Part shown: one piece after another, positions 21,383 through 34,135 of the stretch
Numbering within the stretch: the first letter of the stretch is position 1
Layout: every line of letters begins with the position of its first letter
NCBI RefSeq assembly: GCF_043290135.1
Contig: NC_134707.1
Span: forward strand, 67,819,906-67,883,905
Length of the DNA: 64,000 bases
Reading direction: 5' to 3'
From: Rhipicephalus microplus
Lineage: Eukaryota > Arthropoda > Arachnida > Ixodida > Ixodidae
Translations under genes and position numbers: made by a program
The notes under the pieces: model-generated
Database searches by the model: none
What the model was told of the DNA's origin: nothing
The model's input: only the letters and a program-made list of their open reading frames with translations

Positions 21383-23530
21383 CTTTCATATGATGGCTGT
21401 TCCCATAGCTGTTTGCGACTCCGCCACCAGAGCTAAGGATAAGTGTGGGAGTTTGTTTTTCGCCTTTATAAGGTTACTTCTTCGACATTGTGAAAACCGT
21501 AATTCTGCCTAGAGAGCATTCAACTAATTTGATTTCGGAGTCTCAAAGCAGATTTTAAGGAGATTTACTACATCGCCAAAGTAACTAATAGCACTGACCC
21601 TGTGTGGGGCTAGAATTACACTTGTCTGAGCGTTGTGGTAGTTTATACGAACGAGGAAAAAAAAGCGTTGACGTAGAATCTATGCTCAAGGACATTGCTA
21701 CAGAAGTACAGTAGGTACACAGGTCTTCCGTTTCATATCACCAAAAGTATAAAAAAAGACAACCGTAATCTCTGTCTGCCAAAAGTAATGTCCATCAAAG
21801 CTGTATCAAGCACCAGGTGCAATGATTAGTGGATGGAGTGGTATGCTTTATTTACTACTTCCCAGTGTTTCTATAGCCATGATCGTTTTCGGTTGCTTCT
21901 TTAGAGAGTAACTGGCTCCGCGATTATTTTCAGCACGACTAATTTCTGCAGTTGGATGAACATTGTGTTGATGTTGTTTTTTCGGCGTACCTAATAACCG
22001 CCGTGTAACCATGGTATTTACGATAAACAACTAGGCGCAATGAATATTCGTCTGAAGCTATTATTTTTCTTCGTGCCATGTGCAAACAGCTGCAACATAA
22101 TCTTTACAGCGAACGCACAGTGTACGGTGTTCGACGTGTTCAAGGGTGCCTTATGTTCATGATGAGGTTTTGTTGCTTTCTTTGGGGTTTCATTTATTTC
22201 GACAAATGCTGAGCTGCATGATACATGACAAATTACAAACGAAGATTTGTCGTTTGCTTTGAATTCTTCAGGGACCCCAAGCCAACCACAGGTGAAAATT
22301 TAGTTGGGGCTTAATAGTTAGTAATTTTGCGCGTGTCTGCCCTAGAAGCGTCCATCGGCTCATCTATCTACCTCTCCACTGGGCCTTCTTCAACACGCAA
22401 GGTTTTCCAGGAGCGCGCGCATTTGCAAACACAGACGTACGTCAGTGTTAGCAACTTTTACTTTTGTAGGGGTTACGCGTTCTGCTGATGCATGGTCATA
22501 AACGCATCAAATGGGCATGACACAATTCAAAGGCACTTAGTGTTACATTACAAGGAAATAAATGAATACGTTACTTATGTAAGCTTAAGTATTCAAGGTA
22601 AATGCCTTGTAACTAATTATTTATTATACTGCTTCCAGCCAGATACGGTACATGCATAAAAAGAATTAACTGTTTGGCATGAAATGCATTCAGAGTTTGT
22701 TCACGCAGATGTACGGATGGACGCTTCACCTTACTCATCATTATTCATTCCGTAGATATGCTGTGAGTGTTTTGGTTGTGTTTCTTTCGAGCGAAAAAGT
22801 GCTTTCGACAACGGATTCAACCGCGACATAAACAGTCATCGAACATGATACTGTCCTTAGCGAAGTTATTTCCTGCATCAATTTTTTGAAGAATATAATT
22901 GAATGACTACTCTAGTTGTCCATCCGGGAAGCCCGCAAAAATGCGTCAAGTTTCAAGCAATTTGAGAAAACACAGCGGCGTGTGACGCGCCTTCAAATTT
23001 CGCGTCGACAATTGGGGATGCCGTGACTGAAAAAACTATAGCATTAAACATTTTAGGGACACTCTCGGCTGGTTTTGTGCCGACAGTGTCGGCGACACAA
23101 TTTGTGAACGACATCGGGCTCCACATATTTAAGTACGTGTTTATGAATCTCACGAAAAAGCTACTTCACAAAATTTGCGTTCTTTAGTGCAAACGTCGCC
23201 GAAGGATGGTAGTCTTCTCCAAGCTTTCCTTCATACACTGCGTCGAATTTTAGCGCATCCTAAGAAAATAAAACACCTCTTAAGAATTGCGTATCCATGT
23301 ATTTTCATGTAATATAACACATCACATAAGGCTTGCGTATTAGTTTTGTGCCATAGATATGTGTAGAGTTTGTTTTTTTCACCAGCAACGTTCCGAATTA
23401 TGAACGAAGCTACCAGTTCAATATAGCTGGACGTTTGGCAAGACCTTAAATTTTGGCTGGGTGGTAGAATCACAAGACATACAGAAAGACAGACCAAAGT
23501 TTCTCCATTGTAGTATTCGAAAAAATTTGA
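21383..23530. other. spacer, no gene recognised
   Basis: No known domain was recognised. An open stretch on the plus strand at 22,966-23,187 (73 codons, ending FVNDIGLHIFKYVFMNLTKKLLHK and a TAG) has no ATG near its beginning and overlaps an equally open minus frame. It may be a fragment of an unknown repeat. Confidence 0.35.
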
Positions 23531-23770
23531 TTCAATCAATATGTGGGATATATTGTCCCAAAACCACCATAAGATTTTGAGAGACGCCATAGTGGAGGGC
23601 AACGGACATTTCGACCACCCGTGGTTTATTAACGTGCACCCAAATCTGAGCACACAGGCCTATAAATTTCCGCCTCCTTGGGAAATGCAGCCGCCACAAC
23701 TTGGGTCAGATTCCGCGACCTGCGGTTCAGCAGCCGAGTACCTTAGTCACTAGACCACTATGGCCTTGCC
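23531..23770 (-). mobile_element. Ruka-like tRNA-derived SINE
   Basis: Read on the minus strand, the head GGCAAGGCCATAGTGGTCTA leads into a tRNA-like region (CTAAGGTACTCGGCTGCTGA, CGCAGGTCGCGG). The body has GGAGGCGGAAAT, TTTGGGTGCACGTTAA and CCCTCCACTATGGCGTCTCT, and the tail is ATTGATTGAA. The same order occurs at 30,887, 32,519 and, in part, at 55,183. Ruka is an established tick SINE; the match is from memory. The B box is partly mutated, so Pol III activity is doubtful. Confidence 0.75.
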
Positions 23771-26700
23771 TGTCTTTGGAATAATTGTTTAGAATAAGTT
23801 TTTGCAGAAGCAGGTATTTATAGTATCGCTCCCCTTGCCTTCATGCTTTAATATCAAGCCTAGGGTTTCATCATAACTATTCCTTTACAAAACTTGGAGC
23901 CAAATCGTTTATGAAAAAATGACTACTGGTAAAATGTATAGCTATAATGAGAAAATTTGTCTTCAGATACGACACAAGTAGTAAGTTTTGCTGTCCTTTC
24001 ATACATTGCATTCTTCACTTTCAAGATTGATTCGACTGCATAATTGTCTCCTTAGCCACCAGCAGTTCTCTCACCAGTGCCGATTTCTTTGACAAGCGAA
24101 AAAGGGTCCTATCAAAGAGTAAACGACCGTTTATTCACTTTCACAAGGAACTGCAAATGAAAGGAATATACGTGTATTGAAACCTGATTTGCAATTTGAC
24201 CTTTGTTAGCTAGAGTGCAGGATTATTTGGTACGAGATGAAGTTAGTACTCGCAAGACTACCTAATTTTTTGGTGCTAATGTTAAGCCTGTTTAACCTGT
24301 TTCGATGTCACTAGAAAAAATAATGAGTACTTTATAAATCCCAGTGTCCGTTTTTTCATACCAGTTTAAATTGCTAGCTAGAAATGCTTAGCTGCACAAC
24401 CAGACTGAACATCTGTTTAAATACTGAGAAATGAGTAGGCTGCAAGTCATGTAACTTTATATTTGATGTTTTACTTGCCTGGTTATAACTGCTGCTAATT
24501 GCCTAATATGACGCGAGAACATATACGAAAAGATACTTGGTTTCAATACATCACACAGCACAGTCATATGCATATTCTTAGATTGGCAAGCACTCACGAA
24601 CACGATTGCCTTCTTCGATGACCACTGCGATGTAATCCACGTTCCTGGTGGGGACGGAAAAGAAGAGTTAGCGCAATGTTACTGCATTTATAGCAGAAAT
24701 AAATATATAGGCTTTCATAAATTTAGCGATTTTGTAGATTTCCTCAAACTTACTCAGATTCTTGAGGCAGGCTCGTCGTGAAAATGAGCATGCCTGTACC
24801 TTAAGTGAGCAAGAACTTTTGCGGCTTTCGTATTTGTACCATGCACTAATATGTACTTACGTCTACGTGCATTTATTTTTGTGTGAAAGTGGTGCAATCA
24901 TTCCGGTTGTTATAAATACATGCATGTGTTGACAATGTCGTCGTTTAAACGAAACTGCACTTGAATAATATTTGATATCCTTCTTTTATTGCCGGGTCAA
25001 ATGCGGGTTGAACTCAGGTCTCCAGCACCACAATTGCTACGGAAATATTGCCGAAAACAAACGTTAGCAAATAAATGAAAAAGTACACTCCAGTCCTATT
25101 GAAAAGTGTGCTAAATTTGAAAACCTCTTCTTCAAACTTCTCCAAAGAAATTTTCTTGGATTGTGCACTTACTAGGAGAACACTAAAGTTTTACCTTAGA
25201 GTGACTTCTTTTGCGCCATCAATGGTTGAAAGCTATTGTGGAAACATCACGTTGTCTTGCGCGCGAGCAATCTCGTACCTTATCGTCACCTCAGATAATA
25301 GCAAATATATATGTGAGGTAATAGAAAGATATGATAAATTTCGCAAGTGCACTATCACTCACAGCTATAATTTGTAGGCTACTAAGGCCATGGCCTTTCA
25401 TTTGACGTATAAAAAAAGAAAACTTTTGCTTGATGGAAACTTGTCTCTGCTAGACTTTAAACTGAAATCTCCAAATTGCCTTTTATTTTAGGTTATGAAC
25501 TATGGGCCATCGACTGTAAGACCAATTTGAGTTCAAGAAATATGCAGTCGGTAGGGAAATGGGGGACATATTCACAGATGATTCCTTTAAAGAGTAACTT
25601 GCGATTGTTCTTTTATCTCAAATTAAACGTCATAACGTGAACTCTTACTTTCAGTGCTCTTTGTAGCCTTTTTTATTATTGTGCGCCTCGCTTTCTTGTT
25701 TTTGGTGCTTTAATAGCCTTCGAAGACGGCCTGTGAAACTACTGAAATTAAAATATTTTTCAACAGTACTGCGTCAAATTTCCATTTGCTTGAAGTTTTG
25801 TGCGTCTTATCATGTTCGTTAGTTACCGCAATATAGTGAGTGTACACGTGCTAAACGTCAAACAAGTGCCATACTTGTCTGTGTGAAACTGGAAGCTACC
25901 CATCTTCAGAGTCTGAACTTCCATGGTTGCTTTGTAGATAAAGTGTGCAACTGCTAATTTATGGTACACCAGAACAATACTCAGGTAGTGCGGCTGTAAT
26001 AGCCGAAAGGTTGACACACGTGATCACTCATTTACTTCCGTAAACAACGAAGCTGAAGACCATAACCCTTTTTCACAGAACAATTATTTCTAGTGCATTG
26101 ATAGGAATGTGACGCATTGAACGTGGCGTATTGAAATAGATTTCATCCCTCTTGAGTTTTAGTGTTGAACACTTGTGCTGTGACAGCTGCGCGGTGGTAC
26201 GACCTATATAAATATACATGTGAATTCAGGCGTCTATCTTATACAGATCGCGACTGTAAAGGCAATTTGACGTGAGTTCAAAACGCGGTGTTCAATATAA
26301 CGGAGGGAGCAACACAATGACATGTCTCTCAATCATATTTTCATGATTGTGTGTTATAACACACATATTATTATTATAAAGATGCCGGATCCTGATGTAG
26401 CTTTGAAAACAGGCTCCTTTTTATATACCTCTAGGTTTCTGCACTATTAAGTTTTAATAAGCTCGAGTAATGGTAGTAGCGATCTCCTTCAAGAAATTTG
26501 TATTCGTATTTTGAAAGGATTTCGGCTGCACGTATGACTTGAGAAATCTCTCTGAAATCAGTTCTGGTGTGATCACAAGAAGACAGTTGTGATCTCAGCG
26601 TTTCCGTCAGCTGGATGCTGTTGAAAATGATGGGAAGATTATTTTCACAGAACAGATTTGAACAGAGGACTGAAAAGGTATTTTTTGTCGGAATGTGATT

Positions 26701-28544
26701 TCATGGCCGCCTTTAGTGTCAACTCCATATTCGTGTTTTCGTCGTTTGCCAGTTTTAATTCGCATAATCTTTATCTTAGAAAATGCTGAATGTTTGATCA
26801 TTCAGAATAATTTGAAGTATTGGAAGTGGGTGCGGCGTTTACAAGTGTCTCCAGCCACAAAAAATGACGCTTATTGACACATGCATTAGGATAACGTGCA
26901 GCTGCACTGCGATTCCTAGTTCCATTTAAAAACGGGGAATGCGAGAACAGATGAAGGCGAAAGTGTATGGACCTCTGTTCCCTGTTGCCGCGCACCCAGT
27001 ACGCTGAAGAAATCTATGTTGTGAACTTGAACATGGGTAATTGTTTTCGGTTCCATGTCACTCCTGTAACAATGTTCAATTCCAGCATGGGCCACTGGCT
27101 CGGCCCACGTCAGGCTGGGTAAAGGATGGTTTCAATGCTCCCGGGCCGATCCCGGACCTCTGAGCATCGGGCTTGGGTCGGGCCTGAGTCTTACATATCA
27201 GTAAGATGACATGTGTACCGCTGTTTGTAGATATTGTTTGAACTTAATATTATAGATATTTTGTCGACTGAAAAGCAGAAACATTTTCAAATAAAGCCAA
27301 CTAATGAAGTATGTTACGCCTGATACACGTGATCTTCCACATGGGCGCTAGCCTCGACAAAGCTGCTTTTTTTTTGCATCCCACCTTTTCATCTGCCCCA
27401 TAATCATCGTTTTTTTCTTTCTGTCTCACATCTCATCCTCGTTCATTGTCGATGCAGCGAGCTGCAAGCCTGCAATCACAACCGTGTGCCACAAACAGCC
27501 AGACGTCGATCCCGTGTTAACACTGAAGCCATCGGCCATTGGTGACTAGGCAACCCACTCTCGCCCTTTCGAGCCCTGCCGGCGATTGCGACGCAAACAC
27601 TCGTCACACCCTATTCGATAAAGAGTGCTGTTGAAGCCCCCAGTCTGGTCTTGCTCTAAGATATAACACTTTGAAGGTCGAAGACTGCTACACGAGGACG
27701 ACGAGATAGGCATGTTCAGGAAACAGCAAGGACGTCGGCTCACTCGCTAACAGGTGTGGCTCACTTTGACAGATAATGACACTTTGGCGAAGGCGACTTG
27801 GGGAATAAGCAGGCGTCAGACATTCTTCTTGTTTTGAACCTGAAAACGTAGTTGCATGCCGAGGAGTCCTTTCGAGAGCTTCAATTTATGTGACGCTGCC
27901 CAGCCTGGTGAATCCTTCCCAGAGGCAGCTAGAGCATGTTTTTTTTCATCTCACTGTGCAATAAATCAACTTTGCAAAAGACCAATTACTTTTACGCAAT
28001 AGCCCCATCTCGTATGCAATTTACGTAGACTCAAACTATCCATTTCTACCAGTTTTACTCTGTCGTCGTTCTTTGAAGTGCAAAAGTTAAACTGTGTGGC
28101 TAGAACTGCGTACGTCAGACAGCCAGCTAACTCCAGTTCTAATTTATATTTCTGTGAAATTGTTTCGCAGAAGTGTAATTACCCGAATTTTATACGCAGT
28201 ACCAGTAAAAGTCGTGACACTGAAAGATATTCTAAACTGCTCTGGAAAGTATTTTTTAGAGACAGGTATCTTCAGAGCAATGAAATATCGAACAGTGCCT
28301 CATTTACAATCAACGTATATGTGACTAAAACGGGCTGCCGGGCACGTTTCGGTCAAATAGAGTGGCAAAGCGTCGTGACATTGATAAAGGGAGCAGACTT
28401 CGCGTCGAAAAGAAAATTGTCTTATTCGGGCCGAACTAGTGGTTACCCAAAAAGAAATCACAACTTCCAGCAGGCAGTGGCGTACCAACTTCTTCGCGAG
28501 TAGCGAAGGGGGGGTGTGAACAAGGTTTCCTCCATCACGCGTCG

Positions 28545-28546
<2 letters not shown>
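23771..28546. other. spacer, no gene recognised
   Basis: A+T-rich sequence with only short, non-homologous ORFs. The longest, at 28,078-28,503 (141 codons), shows no domain and has no partner in frame; I treat it as chance. No RNA gene was recognised. Confidence 0.35.

Positions 28547-28622
<76 letters not shown>
28547..28622. repeat. (TA)n microsatellite
   Basis: About 76 bases of uninterrupted TA dinucleotide. The sequence just before it (GGCGTACCAA...GGGGGGTGTGAAC) may belong to an interspersed repeat that ends in TA repeats. Confidence 0.95.
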
Positions 28623-28625
<3 letters not shown>

Positions 28626-30599
28626 ATAGAGCTGAGGGCTGCAAAACTTGTCCTCACTAAATCGGGCAGCCTGAGTAATTATTTTAATAGTGTTTAAAGC
28701 TGTTCATGAAAACATTGTTCCTAAGAGTTGATAAATGACTTTTTAAAATTGCGTTACTGAAAGATTTATGAGACTGTAGCTTTCGATGATGCCTTGTGAT
28801 GTTTGCTGTCAGGTTGGGTTTGCTAATCGGTAATTACGTTGCTATTTTCTGTGGCGATTTCGTAATGTGAACATCGTAATTGACAAAAACCATCTATGTT
28901 TTGGCATGGTATTTTTAGGCAGTTTTCAGTCACAAAATTATACCAATTTAGGTCGCGTTAGCTCTTTTCAAATTTCTGTTTAATTTTCCCACAAAAGATA
29001 AGCTGCTATCATCCACAATAATTGTAAATTTGGCGCCGTTGTCATTGCTTCCGTCGCACCTATGCCAGTTATACCGAGGAATGTTCCCAAAACGCTTGCT
29101 CGGGGCCTGCCACCTATAGTCCCTTTTTAGACTGGCCATTCCATCTGCAAAGTACAATCTGAGCTCAACATCGTAATTAGGATGACTACAGAAAACGTCT
29201 TACAGCCCAATTGTCTTTAAGCCTTGAATTTTCACTTTGTATACGAATAATGTAGCTGACATAGGTAATACTTCATAGAAATCTTGACGATAATCCGTGT
29301 GCTAATTTTTAACTGTAAGAGTGCACTAGTAAAGCAAAAGCTTCTTGATTCGACACACGTTAGTTCATAAAATTGGATGACTTGATCGGGCGTGCTGTCT
29401 GGCCCAGTAGCGTATGTATTGTTTATTGGCATGAGAACTCTCATATATTTAGTCACATTTGAACGCAACTCAGTTATTGAAATACTCTTTGGAGCACACC
29501 GCACGTGTGCTCTCACAAATTTTCGTTTTTTAGGTAAATTTGGAGTTCAGAATTTGCGCCTCGTCCGCGTTAAATCATCGTGTGTCATTATTAGTTTTCG
29601 CACCATCTCGCTAAGATGATTGTTCCCTAATGGCAAAGAAGTTTGCGTTTTGATAAAGTGTCTGCATGATACGCAATGTCAGCAATCTTTGTTTTTGTAT
29701 TGCAGGACAGTGTTTCCTTAGGAGCGCAATACAAGAAGAATACCTGGGGATCTGTCTGGCGGTGGCTTTCATTGCAGTTGGTGACGCGAGTTTATGTGTC
29801 TTTATTAAATAATATAAATTGTTATATATCTATGTTGAGCCGTTTATGCGCATGTACTATTATGCGCATGTCTCTGTGAACTATTTGCGAGGAGGGAGAA
29901 ATAAGCATGATTATAAGCGAATGGATACTTTCGCAGGTGGGCATTTTTCGTAATCCAGAAAAAGTGTAGACTATCTGCCTGCCAAGGTCGATCAAATCGC
30001 CGGGCAAGCCTTAAAGCTGCCTTTTCCTCTGTGCTCGAGTAGACTCCCTTACATATCACAATGTTGCAAGCCACGACAATTATTTCAACATACCACACTA
30101 TAAGTTAAGCGACGCTGATAAATTAGAGACCAAAGTACTAAAGTACATTTTTAGCTCTCCCGATTCGTGCCCCTTCAAAAACACTTCTACGTCCTCGCTG
30201 ACTCATGTCAGCTAAGATATAGAGCAGCCGTGATTCAATTCGTTTTCTAAGAAACAATGATTTTTTTAAAGGCGGTAACAGCACGGGGTTGGTCTATGAA
30301 GCATTTCCTATTTGGCTCCCGCCTGCACCTACGTCACCTGTGATGTAAATTTCCGGTCAAGAAAGTTTGAACAAAGGCATGACAGAGTGGTCTGACGTTC
30401 TAGAGCCCCTGCAGAGTGATAACTTCCTCTGCAATGTCCGAGTGCAAAGCGCGGAAGCGTTGCCTAACCGGCTTGCAAGGCAGAAAGCCTAATGTTCATG
30501 GTCGCCAGACACGAACAAAACCTTCTCAGCAGAAAGGTGCGAGAAATCTGTTACGAAATCTTGTTATATGCAATTACGTAGCCACTCCACTGAATGAAA
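28623..30599. other. spacer, no gene recognised
   Basis: Only short ORFs without recognisable domains. No tandem or inverted repeat stood out. Confidence 0.35.
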
Positions 30600-30639
30600 A
30601 TTTTCCCTCAGTTCATTTCTTGATGGGCAGCCGACAATG

Positions 30640-30886
30640 AACTCTGCCGAAACGGGGTGGTGGCGGGCTGAGCCCCTTCCCTACTATTCTCAGTAAGGGT
30701 TCTGTCACGCCCTTGCCCCCCGGGAGATAGGCCTGTGACAGCAGGACACTGGCACTGATAGCGGGGAACAGAGCGTCGGCTGTCGAGCAACTGACAAGCG
30801 GCGAAGCGTGTCGGCATTTATAGACTTGCCATCTAACATTCTAGCGTTATCGCTAGAGGTGACAATGTTCCAGAATAATCTATGTT
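30640..30886 (-). mobile_element. LTR-like arm, minus orientation (gypsy type)
   Basis: On the minus strand this reads from AGCGATAACGCTAGAATG-like sequence into AAATGCCGACACGCTTCGCC and GCTTGTCAGTT, then diverges into CTCTGTTCCCCGC. The shared part is homologous to the plus-strand arm at 31,160-31,465, making an inverted pair. The sequence resembles LTRs of tick Ty3/gypsy elements as I remember them. The exact ends are unclear; a SINE interrupts it at 30,887. Confidence 0.5.
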
Positions 30887-31110
30887 CAGCCTCGCCGCGG
30901 TGGTGTGGTGGCTAAAGTACTCGACTGCAACCTGCACGTCGCGAGATCGAATCCCGGCAGCGGCAGCTGCACTTCCAATAGAGGCGGAAATGCTCTAGGC
31001 CCAAATGATTCAATTTGGGTGCACGTTTAGGAACCTAAGGTAGTCAAAACTACCGGAGCCCTCCACTACAGCATCACTCATGATCATATTGCCACGTTCG
31101 TTTTCTCAAG
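30887..31110 (+). mobile_element. Ruka-like tRNA-derived SINE
   Basis: A plus-strand copy with head CCTCGCCGCGGTGGTGTGGT, a tRNA-like part containing the B box AGATCGAATCC, body GGCGGAAATGCTCTAGGCCC, TTTGGGTGCACGTTTAGGAA and CCCTCCACTACAGCATCACT. It sits between two inverted LTR-like arms. No clear TSD was found. Confidence 0.78.
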
Positions 31111-31159
31111 CTTTGTTATCACCCCGTTGAAATACGTTCAGCGCAAACCGCACCTACGA

Positions 31160-31465
31160 TGTTCGAGAACATTCGAGGCTTTAGTAGATATTTTTGTTAA
31201 AATTAGGCCCACTTCAGCAGCGTCACACATTATTCGAGAACCTACGTCGCTATTAACGATAACGCTAGAATATTCGATCTCAAGGCCGTAAATGCCGACA
31301 CGCTTCGCCGCTTGTCAGTTTATCGACGCTCCGTTCGCTGCTGTCAGCGAAAGACTGCTACTGGAATTCGACTTTCCGTTCACCGGGCAGAGGTTCACCC
31401 AAATAAACAGTTTGATCTCAACATACAGTCTACGGTCTTGGGCTATGTCACGATCCTACGACAAT
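31160..31465 (+). mobile_element. LTR-like arm, plus orientation (gypsy type)
   Basis: It begins TGTTCGAGAACATTCGAGGC and contains TAACGATAACGCTAGAATAT, AAATGCCGACACGCTTCGCC and GCTGTCAGCG, with an AATAAA-like element (CCAAATAAACAG) near 31,400. It resembles a solo LTR of a tick gypsy element. Its 5' part is the inverted relative of 30,770-30,886. The 3' end is not precisely defined. Confidence 0.5.
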
Positions 31466-31744
31466 AATATAGTTTTGGACGGTAAACCTCGCTTATCAAT
31501 ATTCTGAAATGTTCACAAAGGGGGAGTAATCTTATAAAATTGATCTACTGCAGTCCTGAAGGCTCCCGAATACTGCAGGTGCGGTTTGCTCTGAGAATTA
31601 GGTAGGGCAATGGGGCGATAACACAACTTCAAAAAAAAATGTGGCATTTCCCCCCTTTGAAAAAAAGCATCATACCAATGCTTTAAGTTATCATGCAAGA
31701 ACGTACAAGTAATAAATTATGATACATCAATAATACACTGTTTA
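31466..31744. other. short spacer, nothing recognised
   Basis: Sequence between the LTR-like arm and the integrase remnant. It could be decayed gypsy 3' sequence, but nothing is recognisable. Confidence 0.3.
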
Positions 31745-32518
31745 AATTCGTTAACGCGCATAAAACGGCTTGAGGCGCGTGACCTGTATGACTTCAGGAC
31801 GCGATCGCCGCCGTTGAGAGTTTGTGATGCTGTCAGGAACAACCTCGTGATTGAGTGGGCCGAGTCATTGACTCACCCTGTAAGGTCCGCAGTACCATCG
31901 CAGATGCTCTTCACTGAGTCCACGTTGGCGTATCGGCGTCCACATCCAAACACATTCACTAAGCTAGCATTCCACGCAGCGTCTTCTAGGATTTTAACGG
32001 CACCTGTCGGTAGTCTGTTGGTTTTTGATACGGAGGCGGGCGATTTTCGGCCTTCTTCGACGCGCCGAAGGTACCCGCTTACATCGAAGTTTTCTTCATC
32101 AGTGATGTTGAGTAACATGGCATCGGGCGTCCTTGCTGTGCTCTTTCCACAGACCAATTTGTATGGAAACATCTGCGTCATCTCCTGCTCCGCTGTGTTG
32201 TATGCGAAGCTCACGTACAGAATAACGGTGTCCCACGTCTTGTGTTCGACAATGACGCACTTTGCCAGCATGTCGATGATGGTCTTGCTTAGCCGCTTGG
32301 AGAGGCCATTGGCCTGTACGCTGTCGTTCAGCGGTGGCTTGTCTTTCTCTATGCCAAGATCGTTTGAGTTAGGTCAGCAGAAAATGCCGCTCTTCTGTCG
32401 GTGATTAGGACCCCCGGGGTGCCGTGACGTAGGACGATGTTTTCGACAAATAACTTAGCTACCTCGGATGCGCTGCCTTTGAGCAGGGCTTTTGTTTCGT
32501 CGAAGCGGGTGAGGTAGT
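31745..32518 (-). pseudogene. Ty3/gypsy integrase remnant
   Basis: The minus strand encodes PDYLTRFDETKALLKGSASE, VLRHGTPGVLITDRRAAFS (containing the central catalytic Asp of the DDE core), then, with stops, MLAKCVIVEHKTWDTVILYV, FAYNTAEQEMTQMFPYKLVC and LLNITDEENFDVSGYLRRVE. These are the core and C-terminal part of a retrotransposon integrase. Where the family has NGLTERLN the sequence gives NGLSKRLS, so the catalytic Glu is lost. A TAG follows TILA near 32,349. A SINE interrupts the upstream side at 32,519. No intact pol gene remains. Confidence 0.8.
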
Positions 32519-32745
32519 CGGGTTTAACGTACCAAAACCAGAATATGATTATGAGAGACGCCATAGTTGAGGGCTCTGAAAATTTCGACAACCTGGTGCT
32601 CTTTAACGAGCACCCTATTCTTAAGCGCACAGGCCTACAACATTTCTGCGTCCATTGGAAATGCAGTCGCCAAGGCCGGGATTTGATCCCCCGACCTGCG
32701 GGTCAGCAGCCGAGTACCTTTGCTACTAAACCAGCGAAGCGGGGC
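32519..32745 (-). mobile_element. Ruka-like SINE inserted in gypsy integrase
   Basis: On the minus strand: head with CTTCGCTGGTTTAGTAGCAA, tRNA-like part CTCGGCTGCTGACCCGCAGG and GGGATCAAATCCCGGC (B-box-like), body GGCTGCATTT-type sequence, GTGCTCGTTAAAGAGCACCA and CCCTCAACTATGGCGTCTCT, and the 3' part GGTTTTGGTACGTTAAACCC. It starts immediately after the integrase peptide PDYLTR, so it interrupts that remnant. Confidence 0.8.
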
Positions 32746-33621
32746 GAAACGACCACGCAAAAGAGAGCGATGATTCACTGACCCATCAGAGCGCCGAAGT
32801 AGACCGAATTTCTGATAGCAGTTTGCCAGCATAAGCTCCGCTTACAGCCCTCGACCAAGAAATTATGAAATCATGTAATAGGGCCAGTGTAAGATAACCC
32901 GTAAAGTATTAGAGTATTTGACTTTAACACATATAAAATTACGACTATTTGATAAAAAGTATGTTATTGAGTTTTCGGTTTTGGTTACTTTCGTCTCCTC
33001 AACCAGTCGTGGTTCAATCGTCAGCTGGCGCTCAAGCCTGTGGCAATACGTTTTCGACACTCTTCGTTCCAACTTTCAGAACCAATATAATTGGACCATG
33101 TAGTGTGCAAAAAGAACAGTGGCCACGGCAGGGCTAAGAAAAGTGAAAGAAGCATCCACACCGCGCCACACAGGTGTGCTTTTTTTTTAGTTTGTTCTGT
33201 CTGGGCATGGTGTCGTTTTACGCTGGAACAGTCTAGAATATTTTATGGTGAGAATTTACCCTCTGGCACTCAGTGAGCACTGAACATTGTGTTCTGGAAC
33301 TGACAAGGTCGTCTACAATTAGGCTAGCATCTTAACAACGCCTTATACGTAGGCAGTATTGATGTGAGGTCTACTTTCGTTCTTTCTTTTTTGCACAATT
33401 TCTAGCTTCCATTGTGCATCTTAAGATATTCAAATCGCGACACGGCATTTTTTTCACTCTGCTAGCTGTACAATATTGAGGGAGCTGCGTTGACACCAGT
33501 TCATATCTCTTAACAATACCGATGTCCCATCAGTGTACAGCGTTCATTGCTTGTAAAGTATAAATTTTTGTGAAAGGGAACGCGCGAGCGCGTGGCCTGT
33601 GCTCTGACGCAGCTGCATCAG
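32746..33621. other. spacer, no gene recognised
   Basis: Short ORFs only. The remainder of the gypsy pol region is not recognisable here. Confidence 0.3.
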
Positions 33622-34135
33622 CAGATGATGATGATGATGAACAAACTTTATTTATTAGCAGAAAGGTCCTCTTCCCCTTTCAGGTGCGAGAGGAGAAGGT
33701 AGGACCAAACCTGGACGACGGCCATGATCCTATGGGCCCTGGCGGCGCCTTCGGCCTGCCGTATTAAGCGGGCTTGTAATTGAGAGTCAGAGCTGAGGAG
33801 CGCGGCATCCCATCCACTCCCGTCAAGAAATTCGCCTCTCTTGGGGGCCTGCGGGCATGCCCATAAAATGGGGCTCAAGTCCGCCCTGTTGTGGCAAAAT
33901 TTACACTTGTCCGAATGAAGTTCCGGCACGCAGCGGTTCATTGTTACCGGACTAGGAAACGTGTGGGTCTGGAGTAGGCGCCACGCCACCGCCTGTCCTT
34001 TTTTCAATGACGAGTGTGCGGGAGGATAAATTTTCCTGCTTAGCCTGTAATACTGTGTAATATCTCTGTAAGTGGTCATCCGCTCAAATCTCTCATCGTC
34101 CTCCCCGTTCGACCAGAGCAATCCAGAGGCTCGGT
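33622..34135 (-). mobile_element. 3' end of a second LINE family (5'-truncated)
   Basis: The open minus frame at 33,648-34,121 (157 codons) encodes ITQYYRLSRKIYPPAHSSLK, AVAWRLLQTHTFPSPVTMNR and CKFCHNRADLSPILWACPQA. This is the C-terminal region after the RT of a tick LINE type distinct from the main family, with a C-x-x-C...H-like finger (HILWxCP is the usual form; here PILWACP). The protein ends just before AATAAATAAAGTTTG and a (CAT)n tail at 33,620-33,640, the structure of a LINE 3' end. The 5' part is missing, as is typical of truncated insertions. Confidence 0.72.

Noticed and set aside
28078..28503. 141-codon plus-strand ORF as a host gene
   Set aside because: No domain, no homologous feature, overlapping open frames on the plus strand, and location next to a TA microsatellite; treated as chance.
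30640..31465. A DNA transposon with long TIRs
   Set aside because: The arms resemble gypsy LTR sequence, differ outside a shared core, and no transposase lies between them.
31814..32404. 196-codon plus-strand ORF
   Set aside because: It lies opposite the gypsy integrase remnant, whose minus-strand peptides are clearly recognisable.
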